From Mycobacterium haemophilum DSM 44634 (GTDB lineage Bacteria; Actinomycetota; Actinomycetes; Mycobacteriales; Mycobacteriaceae), in contig NZ_CP011883.2 in assembly GCF_000340435.2 (NCBI RefSeq), positions 372,001 through 436,000 of the forward strand: a stretch of DNA of 64,000 bases, read 5' to 3'. Below the pieces are notes generated by a model. It saw only the letters and a program-made list of their open reading frames with translations. It made no database searches and had not been told where the DNA came from. The translations under genes and the position numbers were made by a program. This document shows, piece by piece, positions 26,570 to 34,323 of this stretch (position 1 is its first letter; every line of letters begins with the position of its first letter).

Positions 26570-27769
26570 CTAGTTCCCTTCGGCCTGGTACGGGAAAGAC
26601 AGCAGATTTTCCAGGCCACGCTTTTGTGCCTCGTTCGCGATGACGAGGCGCTGGATCTCGGAGGTGCCCTCCCAGATCCGGTCGACCCGCAGTTCGCGCC
26701 ACAGCCGCTCGACGGGATAGTTGCGCATGTAGCCCCGGCCGCCGAAGATCTGCACGGCGCGGTCGACGACCCGATTGGACGCCTCCGACGCTGCCAGTTT
26801 CACCGTTGAAGCCTTGGCGTGCAATAGCTTTCGCTGGTTGCTGTCGTTCGGGTCGGCCTGATCGAACTCCCAGGCCACCTGGTGGGTGTAGGCGCGGTTA
26901 GTGGTGATGTCGACGACGGAGTCGGCGATCATTCCCTGGATCAGTTGCCGGTTGATCAGCGGCTCGCCGCCGTGCATCCGCTCCCGGGCCCAGTCGACAG
27001 CGAGCGTGAGAGCCCGCTCGGCGGCACCGATGGTCCTGGCGCCGATCATTAGTCGCTCCTCGGTGAACCAGTCACGGGTCAGTTGGAGTCCGGCGCCGAC
27101 GCCGCCGAGCACCGCCTCGGGCCCGACGTGCGCGTCGCTGAAGGTGAATTCGGGGTGCTCGTAGACGAAGGTGTGGGTGTAGCGGGGAAGGTTGGTGATC
27201 TTTACACCGGGGGTTTCCACATCGACGAGGAACAAGGTGGGCGCGTGCTCTGGTTCGACATAGGCGAGCACGATGAGGTAATCCGCAGCGTCGCCGACGG
27301 TGACGAACCACTTCTCCCCATTGATCACATAGCCACCCGTCCCGTCGAGGGTCGCGGTGGTCTTCGCGGCCGAGAAATCCGATCCCGCAGTGGCTTCTGA
27401 GATCGCAACGGCGTCGCGCCGATGGCCGCGTGCACTCGGGATGAGGTAGCGCTCACGCTGCTCGGGCGTCGCGTGCGCGAGCGGGTTAGCCGGCCGCCAC
27501 ACGGTGTCCCACAGCGCGTTGGTCAGTTTGCCGAGCTCGTCCTGCACAACGACCTGCTCGAGCACGGTCAGCCCCGCGCCGCCGAACTCGGTCGGCGTGT
27601 TGATGGCCTGCAGGCCGGCATCGAGGACCGAGGCTTTGATCGAGGCGTGCGCCTCGGGGCTGAGCCCGTTGTTGCGCTCGCACTCGTCCTCGAACGAGAT
27701 GATCTTCTCGGTCAGGGCACGCGCCCGCTCCTTGAGCTCGGCTAGCCGTGGGCTATAGGCGAAGTCCAT
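26570..27769 (-). CDS. Acyl-CoA dehydrogenase
   Basis: A 399-residue flavoprotein of the acyl-CoA dehydrogenase family, catalysing alpha,beta-desaturation of an acyl-CoA. Visible: ISEATAGSDFSAAKTTATLDGTGGYVINGEKWFVTVGDAADY (FAD and substrate site), GGRGYMRNYPVERLWRELRVDRIWEGTSEIQRLVIA near the C-terminus, where the Glu of WEGT aligns with the catalytic base of medium-chain enzymes. ATG 27769 is preceded by an AAAGGAA site. It is third in the operon ligase-dehydrogenase-hydratase-MFS (32-base gap from the ligase stop). Substrate specificity cannot be read from the sequence. Confidence 0.92.
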   Translation of the reverse strand: MDFAYSPRLAELKERARALTEKIISFEDECERNNGLSPEAHASIKASVLDAGLQAINTPTEFGGAGLTVLEQVVVQDELGKLTNALWDTVWRPANPLAHATPEQRERYLIPSARGHRRDAVAISEATAGSDFSAAKTTATLDGTGGYVINGEKWFVTVGDAADYLIVLAYVEPEHAPTLFLVDVETPGVKITNLPRYTHTFVYEHPEFTFSDAHVGPEAVLGGVGAGLQLTRDWFTEERLMIGARTIGAAERALTLAVDWARERMHGGEPLINRQLIQGMIADSVVDITTNRAYTHQVAWEFDQADPNDSNQRKLLHAKASTVKLAASEASNRVVDRAVQIFGGRGYMRNYPVERLWRELRVDRIWEGTSEIQRLVIANEAQKRGLENLLSFPYQAEGN

Positions 27770-27801
27770 GGTTATGCAGTTCCTTTCGGATGGGGTGGGG
27801 A

Positions 27802-29850
27802 CTAGGCCCCGAGTACCATGCGGGCGTCGAGACCGAGTGCACCGTCAGGGGTTACCAGCAGCGGATTGATTTCGAGTTCAGCGATCTCGGGATGCGCGAC
27901 GGCGGTAGCCGTGATCGCCGCGATGGCGGCGCCGGCGGCGGCAAGGTCAACGGGCGGGCGGCCGCGAACTCCGCGTAATAGTGCAGCGGCCCTTAGGTTT
28001 TCGAGCAATCCGCGAGCAGTATCGAAGTCGACTGGAGCCAGCGCGAACGCGACGTCGGCGAGCACCTCGGTGTAGATGCCGCCGACGCCGACCATGGCGA
28101 CGGGCCCGAACCGCGGGTCACGTTGGACGCCGATGATCAGTTCGACGCCGTTGCGCACGTCGGCCATCGATTCGACGCAGTAGCCTGGGGGATCCAGCGT
28201 GTCCTGCATCCGGCTCAGCGCCGCAGCCAGCTCCTCGTCGGTGGCCAGGCCGAGAGCGACGCCGCCCGAGTCGGATTTGTGCAGCAGCCTCATCGCCTTG
28301 AGCGCGACGGGATAACCGAGTTCGCCCGCCGCGGCGTGCGCCTCGTCGGCGTCGCGGACCAGTCGAGCGCGGGGAAACGCGACGCCCGCCGCACGGACCA
28401 GTTCGCGCGCATCCCAATAGCTTGAACCGGTCACCGGCTGCTCTGGCCTTGCCGGTAGGGCCTGCAACGGCCTGGGTGCGGTGGCGCGATCGAGCACGGC
28501 AAGGGTCATGGCGGCGTCTTCGACCGCTGCGAACACCGGAACACCGGCGTCGGAGAGGACGCGCGCGGCCTTGCTTGCACCGCGCATGGTGTGCACGACG
28601 ACCGGTTTGCCGTGCGCGTGAGCAACATTCGCCATCCGGGCGGCGACGTCGAGCTCCGCGCGGAACAGGCCCTCGCCGTAGTCGCCGTACCCGCCGAAGT
28701 AGCCCGTGATCAACACCGAGTCGATGTCCGGGCTGTCCAGCACCGCGTCGAGAACCGAGACGAAGGAGGTGATGTCTTGTTCGCCCGCCCCGGCCAGATC
28801 GACGGGGTTGGTCACGCCCGCCGACGGTGGCAGTAGCGACCGCACTACGGTGCTGAGCTCGGCGGCAAACTGGGGCACGGACAACCCGGCGGCCTCGACC
28901 ACGTCGCAGGCCAGTCCCGCGTGACCGCCGCCGTCGGCGATCACCCCCACCCGGTGCACGGCGTGCCGACCGTAGCTCAGCAGCGTGGCTGCGGTGTCGG
29001 CCAGCTGGCGGGGGCTGGCGACGCGATGGATGCCGGCGGCGTGGCAGGCCGCGTCAATGACGGCGGCGTCGGACGTTAACGCGCCGGTGTGCGATTGCGC
29101 CCCTCGGATCGACGCCGCGCTGCCGCCGACGGCGAGCAGCAGTACCGGTTTGCCGGCCTGGACCGCCGCCGTGGCCGCCGCGACGAAGGCGCGGCCGTCG
29201 CCGAAATCCTCGCAATAGACGGCGATGAGATCGGTGTCGGGATGGTCGACGCAGGATCCGATGAGGTCCGCCGCACCCAGGTCGGCCTGATTGCCGAGTG
29301 AGACAAAGCGGGAGAATCCGTGGCCGCGTGCCGTGAGGAAACCGCTGAGCTCCAGCGCCATGTTTCCGCTCTGGGAGAGGAGCGCAATCCGCCCGGGCGG
29401 CAACGGGTTTGACGCGAGGGTGAGCGCGGTGCTGGAGTCAAGTACCCCCAGGCAATTCGGCCCAAGCAGCATCGCGCCGGCGGCTCGGACCCGTTCGACA
29501 ATGCTGTCCTGAAGGGCTCGGCCGTCGGCGCCGAGCTCGGCGAACCCTGCGGTAATACCCACGATCGCGCGGGCACCGGCCGCGAGGGCGTCGTCGACGG
29601 CCGCTTCGAAACCGTGCGCGGGGACGGTCACGACCACCAGGTCCACCGGCTCGTTGAGCTCGGCGAGGCTGCGGAGCGCGGGCCTGCCCAGAATCGATTC
29701 GCCGCGATGGTTGACCAGGTGGACCGTCCGGGTGTCGCTCATGCGCATCGCCTGCACACTCAGCCAGTTGCCGTACTTTGTCTCGTCATTGCTTGCACCA
29801 AGTACCGCAACGCTTTTCGGGTCGAACAGCGCGGTGAGGTCGCGGGTCAT
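27802..29850 (-). CDS. NDP-forming acyl-CoA synthetase-like protein (CoA-binding plus ATP-grasp)
   Basis: A 682-residue protein of the acetate-CoA ligase (ADP-forming) family. N-terminal CoA-binding Rossmann domain: LFDPKSVAVLGASNDETKYGN. Middle succinyl-CoA ligase-like domains: LLGPNCLGVLDS, IALLSQSGNMALEL, and the region with SHTGALTSDAAVIDAACHAAG, which carries the His expected to be phosphorylated. C-terminal ATP-grasp domain: LGYPVALKAMRLLHKSDSGGVALGL, VGVGGIYTEVL. ATG 29850 overlaps the SDR stop as ATGA, so the two are coupled. The frame is open upstream for another 156 codons, but that is antisense to the SDR gene. It probably activates a carboxylate imported by the operon's MFS protein. 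Confidence 0.88.
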   Translation of the reverse strand: MTRDLTALFDPKSVAVLGASNDETKYGNWLSVQAMRMSDTRTVHLVNHRGESILGRPALRSLAELNEPVDLVVVTVPAHGFEAAVDDALAAGARAIVGITAGFAELGADGRALQDSIVERVRAAGAMLLGPNCLGVLDSSTALTLASNPLPPGRIALLSQSGNMALELSGFLTARGHGFSRFVSLGNQADLGAADLIGSCVDHPDTDLIAVYCEDFGDGRAFVAAATAAVQAGKPVLLLAVGGSAASIRGAQSHTGALTSDAAVIDAACHAAGIHRVASPRQLADTAATLLSYGRHAVHRVGVIADGGGHAGLACDVVEAAGLSVPQFAAELSTVVRSLLPPSAGVTNPVDLAGAGEQDITSFVSVLDAVLDSPDIDSVLITGYFGGYGDYGEGLFRAELDVAARMANVAHAHGKPVVVHTMRGASKAARVLSDAGVPVFAAVEDAAMTLAVLDRATAPRPLQALPARPEQPVTGSSYWDARELVRAAGVAFPRARLVRDADEAHAAAGELGYPVALKAMRLLHKSDSGGVALGLATDEELAAALSRMQDTLDPPGYCVESMADVRNGVELIIGVQRDPRFGPVAMVGVGGIYTEVLADVAFALAPVDFDTARGLLENLRAAALLRGVRGRPPVDLAAAGAAIAAITATAVAHPEIAELEINPLLVTPDGALGLDARMVLGA

Positions 29851-30683
29851 GGCTGCACCTGCAGGGGCGGCGCGGGATGGCCGGTGCCCCATGCGTCGGC
29901 GCCGCCGTCGACGACGATGGTGGTGCCGGTGATGTAGCGCGCGGCTCGCGAGGCGAGGAAGGCGATCACCCCGGAGACGTCTGCGGCGGTGCCCAACCGC
30001 CCGAGTGGAACCGCTGCCTCCCACTGGGCGCGGTCCTCGGCGGTGTAGTTCTGCTGCATGCCCTCGGTGGCGAGGGTGCCAGGCGCGATGCAGATGCTGC
30101 GGATGCCGTAGCGGCTCCATTCCAGGGCGAGCCCGGATGCCAGATTTTCCAGCGCTGCCCGCGCCGAGCTGGCGTGCACCATCGACGGAATTCCGCGCCG
30201 CGGCGAGAACGCCATGAAGAACACCACTCCAGCGTGCTGCGGGATCATGGCGCGGACAGCAACCTCGCGCGTCACCGACCAGGTGCCGTCGACGGCGAGG
30301 CGGTGCACGGCCCGCCAACCTTTGCTGGTGATCTCTTCGGCGGGGGCGGTGAATTGTCCGCCGGCGTTGTTGACAAGGATGTCGATACGGCCGAAGTGCT
30401 CAAGTGACTGGTCCACCATCGATGCGACTTGGTCGTCTTCGCGAATGTCGATGGACAGCGCTAGGGCGCGTGAGCCGATCGCTGCTATCTCGGCGGCAGT
30501 TTTCTGCAGCGGCTCGAGACGCCGCCCGGCAATGACGATGTCGGCGCCGCTGCGGGCCAGGTCCAGCGCGACAGCGCGTCCGATCCCCGTTCCGCCGCCG
30601 GTCACCAGGGCTACCGCGCCGCGGTGAACGTCGGGGCGTAGCACTTGCCCGGCGCCACCGTCGGGAGTTTCGACCTGTATCAA
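29847..30683 (-). CDS. Short-chain dehydrogenase/reductase lacking the usual Tyr
   Basis: A 278-residue SDR. The cofactor motif is VTGGGTGIGRAVAL, the NNAG motif is VNNAGGQFTAP, and the late TIVVDGGADAWG is typical. At the active site the YxxxK motif is replaced by HASSARAALENL, with no Tyr and an Arg in place of Lys. 2,4-dienoyl-CoA reductases are SDRs that also lack this Tyr, so a reductase acting on a dienoyl-CoA, matching the beta-oxidation-like operon, is a reasonable guess. It appears to begin with TTG at 30683, 21 bases after a palindromic operator. It is the first gene of the operon. Confidence 0.85.
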   Translation of the reverse strand: MIQVETPDGGAGQVLRPDVHRGAVALVTGGGTGIGRAVALDLARSGADIVIAGRRLEPLQKTAAEIAAIGSRALALSIDIREDDQVASMVDQSLEHFGRIDILVNNAGGQFTAPAEEITSKGWRAVHRLAVDGTWSVTREVAVRAMIPQHAGVVFFMAFSPRRGIPSMVHASSARAALENLASGLALEWSRYGIRSICIAPGTLATEGMQQNYTAEDRAQWEAAVPLGRLGTAADVSGVIAFLASRAARYITGTTIVVDGGADAWGTGHPAPPLQVQP

Positions 30684-30704
30684 CGAGCCCCCTCGCCATG
30701 TCTG

Positions 30705-30718
30705 ACTGACGCATCAGT
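30705..30718. promoter_or_regulatory. Palindromic operator, SDR side of the divergent TetR promoter region
   Basis: ACTGA-CGCA-TCAGT is a perfect inverted repeat (5-base arms, 4-base spacer) 21 bases upstream of the first gene of the catabolic operon. A degenerate copy lies beside the TetR start. This arrangement is what a TetR repressor controlling both divergent promoters would need. Confidence 0.6.
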
Positions 30719-30859
30719 TTTACAGTGGCTCACCGGCCATCCGGCAAGGGACCTGCCTCCAGATCGGTTGTACTAGTCCGCTGCTTCGGCAGGTACTTGC
30801 TGCTGACCGCCGGCGATCTGGTCCAAATGCGCTGCCCGAGACGCATCTGGCCGTATCTG

Positions 30860-30873
30860 ACTAGTGCGTTAGA
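30860..30873. promoter_or_regulatory. Second operator copy, TetR side
   Basis: On the minus strand this reads TCTAACGCACTAGT. It matches the first site at 10 of 14 positions, including the central ACGCA and the terminal AGT. It is 10 bases upstream of the GTG at 30884, suggesting autorepression. Confidence 0.5.
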
Positions 30874-30883
30874 TTAATGCCAT

Positions 30884-31519
30884 GTGGTCATTGAGTCAGA
30901 CGCGAAGGGCTTAGGAGTGGTGAGCCATTTCGGCGAAGACGACAAGCGCACCGCCATCCTGGACGCCGCTGCCGAGCTGATCGCTGAACGCGGCTATCAC
31001 GCGGTGCGCGTCTCGGACATTGCCGCGATGGTCAACACCAGCACCGGTGCGGTGCACTACTACTTCCCGGGCAAGAGCGAAGTGCTGACCCGGGCTCTGC
31101 GTCACGCGGTCGACCGCGCTTTCGATCGGCAAAGCCAGGAGCTGAAGAAGATCGACAATGCTCATCAGCGGTTACTGAAGCTCATCGACATGCAGCTTCC
31201 GCGGGTCGGCGCGGTCCGCGATGAGTGGTCGATTTGGATGCAGTTTTGGGCAGAGGCGACGATCCGGCCAGAACTACGGTCCATCCACAACACCTACTAT
31301 GCGCGGTGGCACGAGACGATGGTGCGCATCGTTCAGCGCGGGCAACGGCAGGGTATCTTTCGTGGCGACGTCGACCCCGAGATGATGGCTCATCGCCTCA
31401 CCGCGTTGACGGATGGTGCCGCGATCAAGGTGCTGACCGGGGCGTTGAGCATGTCCGTCTCCGCGATGAAAGAAATCCTCGTGCAGTTCGTGCGAGACGA
31501 GCTGATCGCCCGCCAGTGA
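30884..31519 (+). CDS. TetR-family regulator of the adjacent acyl-CoA operon
   Basis: A 211-residue TetR repressor. The DNA-binding domain is KRTAILDAAAELIAERGYHAVRVSDIAAMVNTSTGAVHYYFPGKSEVL, with the HYYF recognition-helix ending. The rest is helical ligand-binding domain, with aromatic residues in SIWMQFWAEATIRPELR. It is divergent from the SDR-first operon across a 200-base region that holds two similar palindromes. The ligand is probably the acyl-CoA intermediate of that pathway; this is inference. GTG 30884 is chosen, with GTG codons at 30917 and 30920 as alternatives. Confidence 0.9.
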   Translation: MVIESDAKGLGVVSHFGEDDKRTAILDAAAELIAERGYHAVRVSDIAAMVNTSTGAVHYYFPGKSEVLTRALRHAVDRAFDRQSQELKKIDNAHQRLLKLIDMQLPRVGAVRDEWSIWMQFWAEATIRPELRSIHNTYYARWHETMVRIVQRGQRQGIFRGDVDPEMMAHRLTALTDGAAIKVLTGALSMSVSAMKEILVQFVRDELIARQ

Positions 31520-31542
31520 CCGTGCCGGTTTCGTGCGAGATG

Positions 31543-31586
31543 TGGAGCCGATGACGGGAAACGAACCCGCGTAGTCAGCTTGGGAA
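31543..31586 (-). repeat. Partial copy of the tRNA-Gly 3' end (candidate attachment site)
   Basis: 44 bases that match 33335-33378, the 3' part of the intact tRNA-Gly(CCC) gene, at 42 of 44 positions, in the same orientation. It includes the CCA, acceptor and T-arm through to the anticodon loop. The two copies flank the hipBA genes, the expected footprint of an element that integrated at the tRNA 3' end. Confidence 0.8.
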
Positions 31587-31634
31587 TCGAGGACAAATAG
31601 AAAATCCGCAATGCTGCATCGAGACCGGGTCTGG

Positions 31635-32867
31635 CTACTCCAAGCTTTTGATGCGTGTGCGCAGCATTTCTGCGAGTAGCTCGGTTCGTCGATCATCGAA
31701 ACCGATTTCTTGGCACCGATCCGGCCAGCTTTGGGCAGCCTCGATGATCTCATCGATCATTCCTGCGGTGGCGCGTTCTCGTAGGCCGAGGCGAGTAGCG
31801 GCGTCGACGAAGTTCGTACGCGTGAGTCGGTTGGCCCGACCGTAAAAATTGAGGGCCATTGGATCTTTCCAGGCTTTATAGGGCTGAGTACTAAGCAGGT
31901 CATACGCAGGCGTGGGTTGCCACACTCCTCCTGGATTGTATATGGACAAGTTCTTGCCATGGAGGTCGCCGTTGCCGATAATCCATGAGAAGACAACAAC
32001 TTTGAGGAGTTCCAAGACAGCGATTGCCCGGGACCCGCCACCGCGACCGCATGCGTCTGCAAGTACAGTGATCGCGGTCTCGGTTTTTATTCGGTATTTC
32101 GACGCCGGGTACACGCCCGCAATCTGGCATGCGTCTTCTTGCGCTATCCGGTTCGATCCATCGCGGTCGAACCGGGTGACCAGTAGCGCACTGTGACCGG
32201 TGGCGTCGTGGATAAGCGAAGTCGTTGCAACCCGTAGACCGCAGGCTGCGGCCATACCCATAAAGAAGTGTTCGTTCTCGATGATTAACGGATAGTCAAC
32301 GGGGTTGAGCTTGAGGATCGCCGGGCCCGACGTCGTTTGAGTCGGCGTTGACCATGTCGCGGCGCTGACTTTCGGCTGGACACCCGCTAAGCCCACCGGG
32401 TCAGCATCGACCGATCCCGTCAGCTTTTTGTAGACCGCATGAAAGTCGTTGTCGCGCTGAGGCTGAAACATGGGAAGCTGCTCAGTGGGTTGGACCCCGG
32501 CGGGCAACACCCGGATGTTGCCGATCGTGTCAGCGCCTATCGCGAGCAGTAGGGTGAGGTGATCGTCTGCCGATGTCTTTGTGGAGGACATGACAACGCC
32601 GAGTCGGACTCCTTCCGGGAGGAGTCCGGCGAAGAACGGGGCTACGGCACCACCCGTGGTGATTACCGGGTCGTGGTCTCCCGTTCGAAGCAGCGACCAA
32701 GAGACCGACTGGTCACGAACACGTGCTTCGGTGACGCGTTCGTTATCGACGTAGTCGAAGCTGATGGAGTCGTCGGTCCGGCGAACCATGGACCCGGCAA
32801 GGTGATTGTTGATGTAGACGTCGGCGTGGGTTATTTCGCGTAGGTCCGAACGGGCAGGCGTCGTCAT
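31635..32867 (-). CDS. hipA: HipA-family Ser/Thr kinase toxin
   Basis: A 410-residue HipA-like kinase. In E. coli, HipA phosphorylates glutamyl-tRNA synthetase and causes growth arrest. Motifs seen: FFAGLLPEG near the N-terminus, GVQPKVS (the Lys-bearing glycine loop), AILKLNP, LLVTRFDR, then the catalytic loop WIIGNGDLHGKNLS with the Asp, and the metal-binding AYDLLST. So the kinase appears intact. Its ATG overlaps the hipB stop as ATGA. It lies inside an islet flanked by tRNA-Gly-derived repeats. Its protein target is unknown. Confidence 0.9.
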   Translation of the reverse strand: MTTPARSDLREITHADVYINNHLAGSMVRRTDDSISFDYVDNERVTEARVRDQSVSWSLLRTGDHDPVITTGGAVAPFFAGLLPEGVRLGVVMSSTKTSADDHLTLLLAIGADTIGNIRVLPAGVQPTEQLPMFQPQRDNDFHAVYKKLTGSVDADPVGLAGVQPKVSAATWSTPTQTTSGPAILKLNPVDYPLIIENEHFFMGMAAACGLRVATTSLIHDATGHSALLVTRFDRDGSNRIAQEDACQIAGVYPASKYRIKTETAITVLADACGRGGGSRAIAVLELLKVVVFSWIIGNGDLHGKNLSIYNPGGVWQPTPAYDLLSTQPYKAWKDPMALNFYGRANRLTRTNFVDAATRLGLRERATAGMIDEIIEAAQSWPDRCQEIGFDDRRTELLAEMLRTRIKSLE

Positions 32868-33115
32868 TCGGTCTTGGCGCCCACTTGTATCTGCATGCCG
32901 AGTATGTTCGCGATCTCGGCGACAGAGCCAAATTTGATCGACCCGTCACCGCGCTCGAGTGACTGAACGCTTGAGCGGGAGACGCCGGCCAGATCTGCAA
33001 GTGTCTGTTGCGTCAAGCGCAGGTCGATGCGGCGGTCTGCAAAGACGCGCCCGATGCGTGCTGTTTCAGGCATAGAAATGTCGGGGTGCGGTCTCGTCCT
33101 GCGCGGCCTGGCCAT
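32864..33115 (-). CDS. hipB: HipB-like antitoxin, Xre-type HTH
   Basis: An 83-residue antitoxin and repressor. The Xre helix-turn-helix is RLTQQTLADLAGVSRSSVQSLERGD, followed by IKFGSVAEIANILGMQIQV. The N-terminus is basic. HipB binds DNA as a dimer and holds HipA inactive. Three palindromes with 9-8-9 geometry lie immediately upstream (33124-33269), the nearest 9 bases from the start. The start at 33115 gives MARPRRTRPHPD; a second ATG 14 codons in (MPETARIGRVF) is also possible. Confidence 0.9.
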   Translation of the reverse strand: MARPRRTRPHPDISMPETARIGRVFADRRIDLRLTQQTLADLAGVSRSSVQSLERGDGSIKFGSVAEIANILGMQIQVGAKTE

Positions 33116-33123
33116 GTCCCTCC

Positions 33124-33149
33124 CTTATGCTCGGAAAAGCAAGCATAAA
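33124..33149. promoter_or_regulatory. hipB operator, site 1
   Basis: CTTATGCTC, 8 bases, AAGCATAAA. This has the same 9-8-9 layout as site 2, with mismatches only at the outermost and innermost arm positions. It is the site nearest hipB. Confidence 0.7.
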
Positions 33150-33183
33150 ACAATGCTACGCTCTCTGAGGAGATCTGGACCGG

Positions 33184-33209
33184 CTTATGCTTCGAAAGGC
33201 AAGCATAAG
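33184..33209. promoter_or_regulatory. hipB operator, site 2 (perfect palindrome)
   Basis: CTTATGCTT, 8 bases, AAGCATAAG: perfect 9-base arms. E. coli HipB sites also have an 8-base spacer (TATCC-N8-GGATA), so the geometry is shared although the half-site differs. It lies exactly 60 bases from site 1. Confidence 0.75.
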
Positions 33210-33243
33210 CTGATGCTGGGCCAGTGAACGGGCCTTGGCGAAT

Positions 33244-33269
33244 CTTATGCTTGGATTATCGCGCTTAAG
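33244..33269. promoter_or_regulatory. hipB operator, site 3 (degenerate)
   Basis: CTTATGCTT, 8 bases, GCGCTTAAG. The left arm is perfect and the right arm is partly decayed. It lies again exactly 60 bases from site 2. Confidence 0.5.
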
Positions 33270-33334
33270 ATCTGATCCGCTGCGACCACGCGAGCCGCCG
33301 AGCGTCTCTACGCTCAAGTCTGACCTGGTCAGAC

Positions 33335-33408
33335 TGGAGCCGATGACGGGAATCGAACCCGCGTATTCAGCTTGGGAAGCTGATGTTCTGCCATTGAACT
33401 ACATCGGC
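33335..33408 (-). tRNA. glyU: tRNA-Gly (anticodon CCC)
   Basis: A 74-base tRNA including an encoded CCA. Acceptor GCCGATG pairs with CATCGGC. The D arm is GTTC/GAAC. The anticodon stem TCAGC/GCTGA encloses the loop TTCCCAA, giving anticodon CCC. The T arm is GCGGG/CCCGT with loop TTCGATT. All stems fold. It decodes GGG. A near-identical 3' part of it recurs at 31543-31586. The gene symbol follows my memory of the M. tuberculosis tRNA-Gly at this place. Confidence 0.93.
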
Positions 33409-33650
33409 GCGGTTGCTCCGAAAGGCTAGCATCCGCCATCGCGCCGGCCGATAGGCTCCCTGCTGCTCACTGAGCGTGACCTCAAGGCGCCCTTTCCGAC
33501 TTGGCCGGCTTGGACGCCGAAATGTTGCAGCGCCGACGTGAAAGCGTGGGTAATTTTCTCTGGCACCAGCCGATTAACTCGTTCGTCCTGGTAGACGGGT
33601 CAATGCCAGATTTTGACCGGGGGATGTTTATTCTTTCGTGATCTCGTAAA

Positions 33651-34319
33651 GTGCTCTCCGTGGTTTGCCATAAATTGCCCAGGAACCGACGAAAGTCGTC
33701 ACTGATGCTGGCTGCAGTCCTCGCCCCGGCTGCCGTGCTCTTAGCAGCGGCGGGAGATGTTCATTCCCTCGCTGCCCGCAACAACGCTAAGCCGGGTGTG
33801 GCCGACGTTCCGGCGTGCTGCCTGCAAATCGTGGCAGCAGCTGCGCCCGCGGGCCTGCCCGGGAGCGCGGTGGCTGGGGGTCTCGACGCGGGCCAGCACG
33901 CTCGGGCATCGAGGTGGCGGGTCGACAATCACGCTCGGTTTTTGCCTGCTGGGGTCGCACCGGAGCAGGGCCTACAGGTCAAGACCATCTTGGCGGCGCG
34001 CGCCATCAGCGCGGCTTTCCCCGCGATACATGAAATCGGTGGTGTGCGACCGGATTCGTTGAGATGGCATCCGGAGGGCTTTGCGATCGATGTGATGGTT
34101 CCTAACGCCGGCACCGCCGAGGGCGTCGCGCTGGGAAATGCGATTGTCGGCTTCGTGTTCGACAACGCAACCCGATTTGGGATGCAAGATGTGATTTGGC
34201 GCGGCGTGTACTACACACCCGGTGGCGCACAAGCGACGGGGTTCGGCCACTATGACCACGTCCACGTCACCACGACGGGGGGCGGATACCCCACGGGTCG
34301 GGAAAACTACCTTCGCTAA
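33651..34319 (+). CDS. Exported protein with a metallopeptidase-like HxDHVHV C-terminus (Rv0320-like)
   Basis: A 222-residue protein with an N-terminal signal (LMLAAVLAPAAVLLAAAGDVHS). The mature C-terminal half has the layout of the LAS/VanY-like or ARB-07466-type domain: EIGGVRPDSLRWHPEGFAIDVMVP (His and Asp ligands) and GFGHYDHVHVTTTG (final HxH pair). This suggests a zinc-dependent cell-wall peptidase or a related fold; the exact activity is not shown. It starts at GTG 33651, with later in-frame starts possible. It lies between the tRNA-Gly and dcd. The 242 bases before it hold no gene. Confidence 0.8.
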   Translation: MLSVVCHKLPRNRRKSSLMLAAVLAPAAVLLAAAGDVHSLAARNNAKPGVADVPACCLQIVAAAAPAGLPGSAVAGGLDAGQHARASRWRVDNHARFLPAGVAPEQGLQVKTILAARAISAAFPAIHEIGGVRPDSLRWHPEGFAIDVMVPNAGTAEGVALGNAIVGFVFDNATRFGMQDVIWRGVYYTPGGAQATGFGHYDHVHVTTTGGGYPTGRENYLR

Positions 34320-34323
34320 GGCG

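Larger units (their letters stand above)
31543..33378. mobile_element. hipBA islet bounded by tRNA-Gly-derived repeats
   Basis: The 1.8-kb interval runs from the partial tRNA copy at 31543-31586 to the intact tRNA at 33335-33408. It holds only hipA, hipB and three hipB-type operators. The orientation is right for insertion: the intact tRNA remains whole and the extra 3' copy lies at the far end of the insert. No integrase is present, so it is a remnant, or it was mobilised by a recombinase elsewhere. Confidence 0.6.

Noticed and set aside
29851..30318. Extension of the acyl-CoA ligase by 156 residues at the N-terminus
   Set aside because: It overlaps the SDR gene in another frame, and the ATGA junction at 29847-29850 gives the normal domain start.
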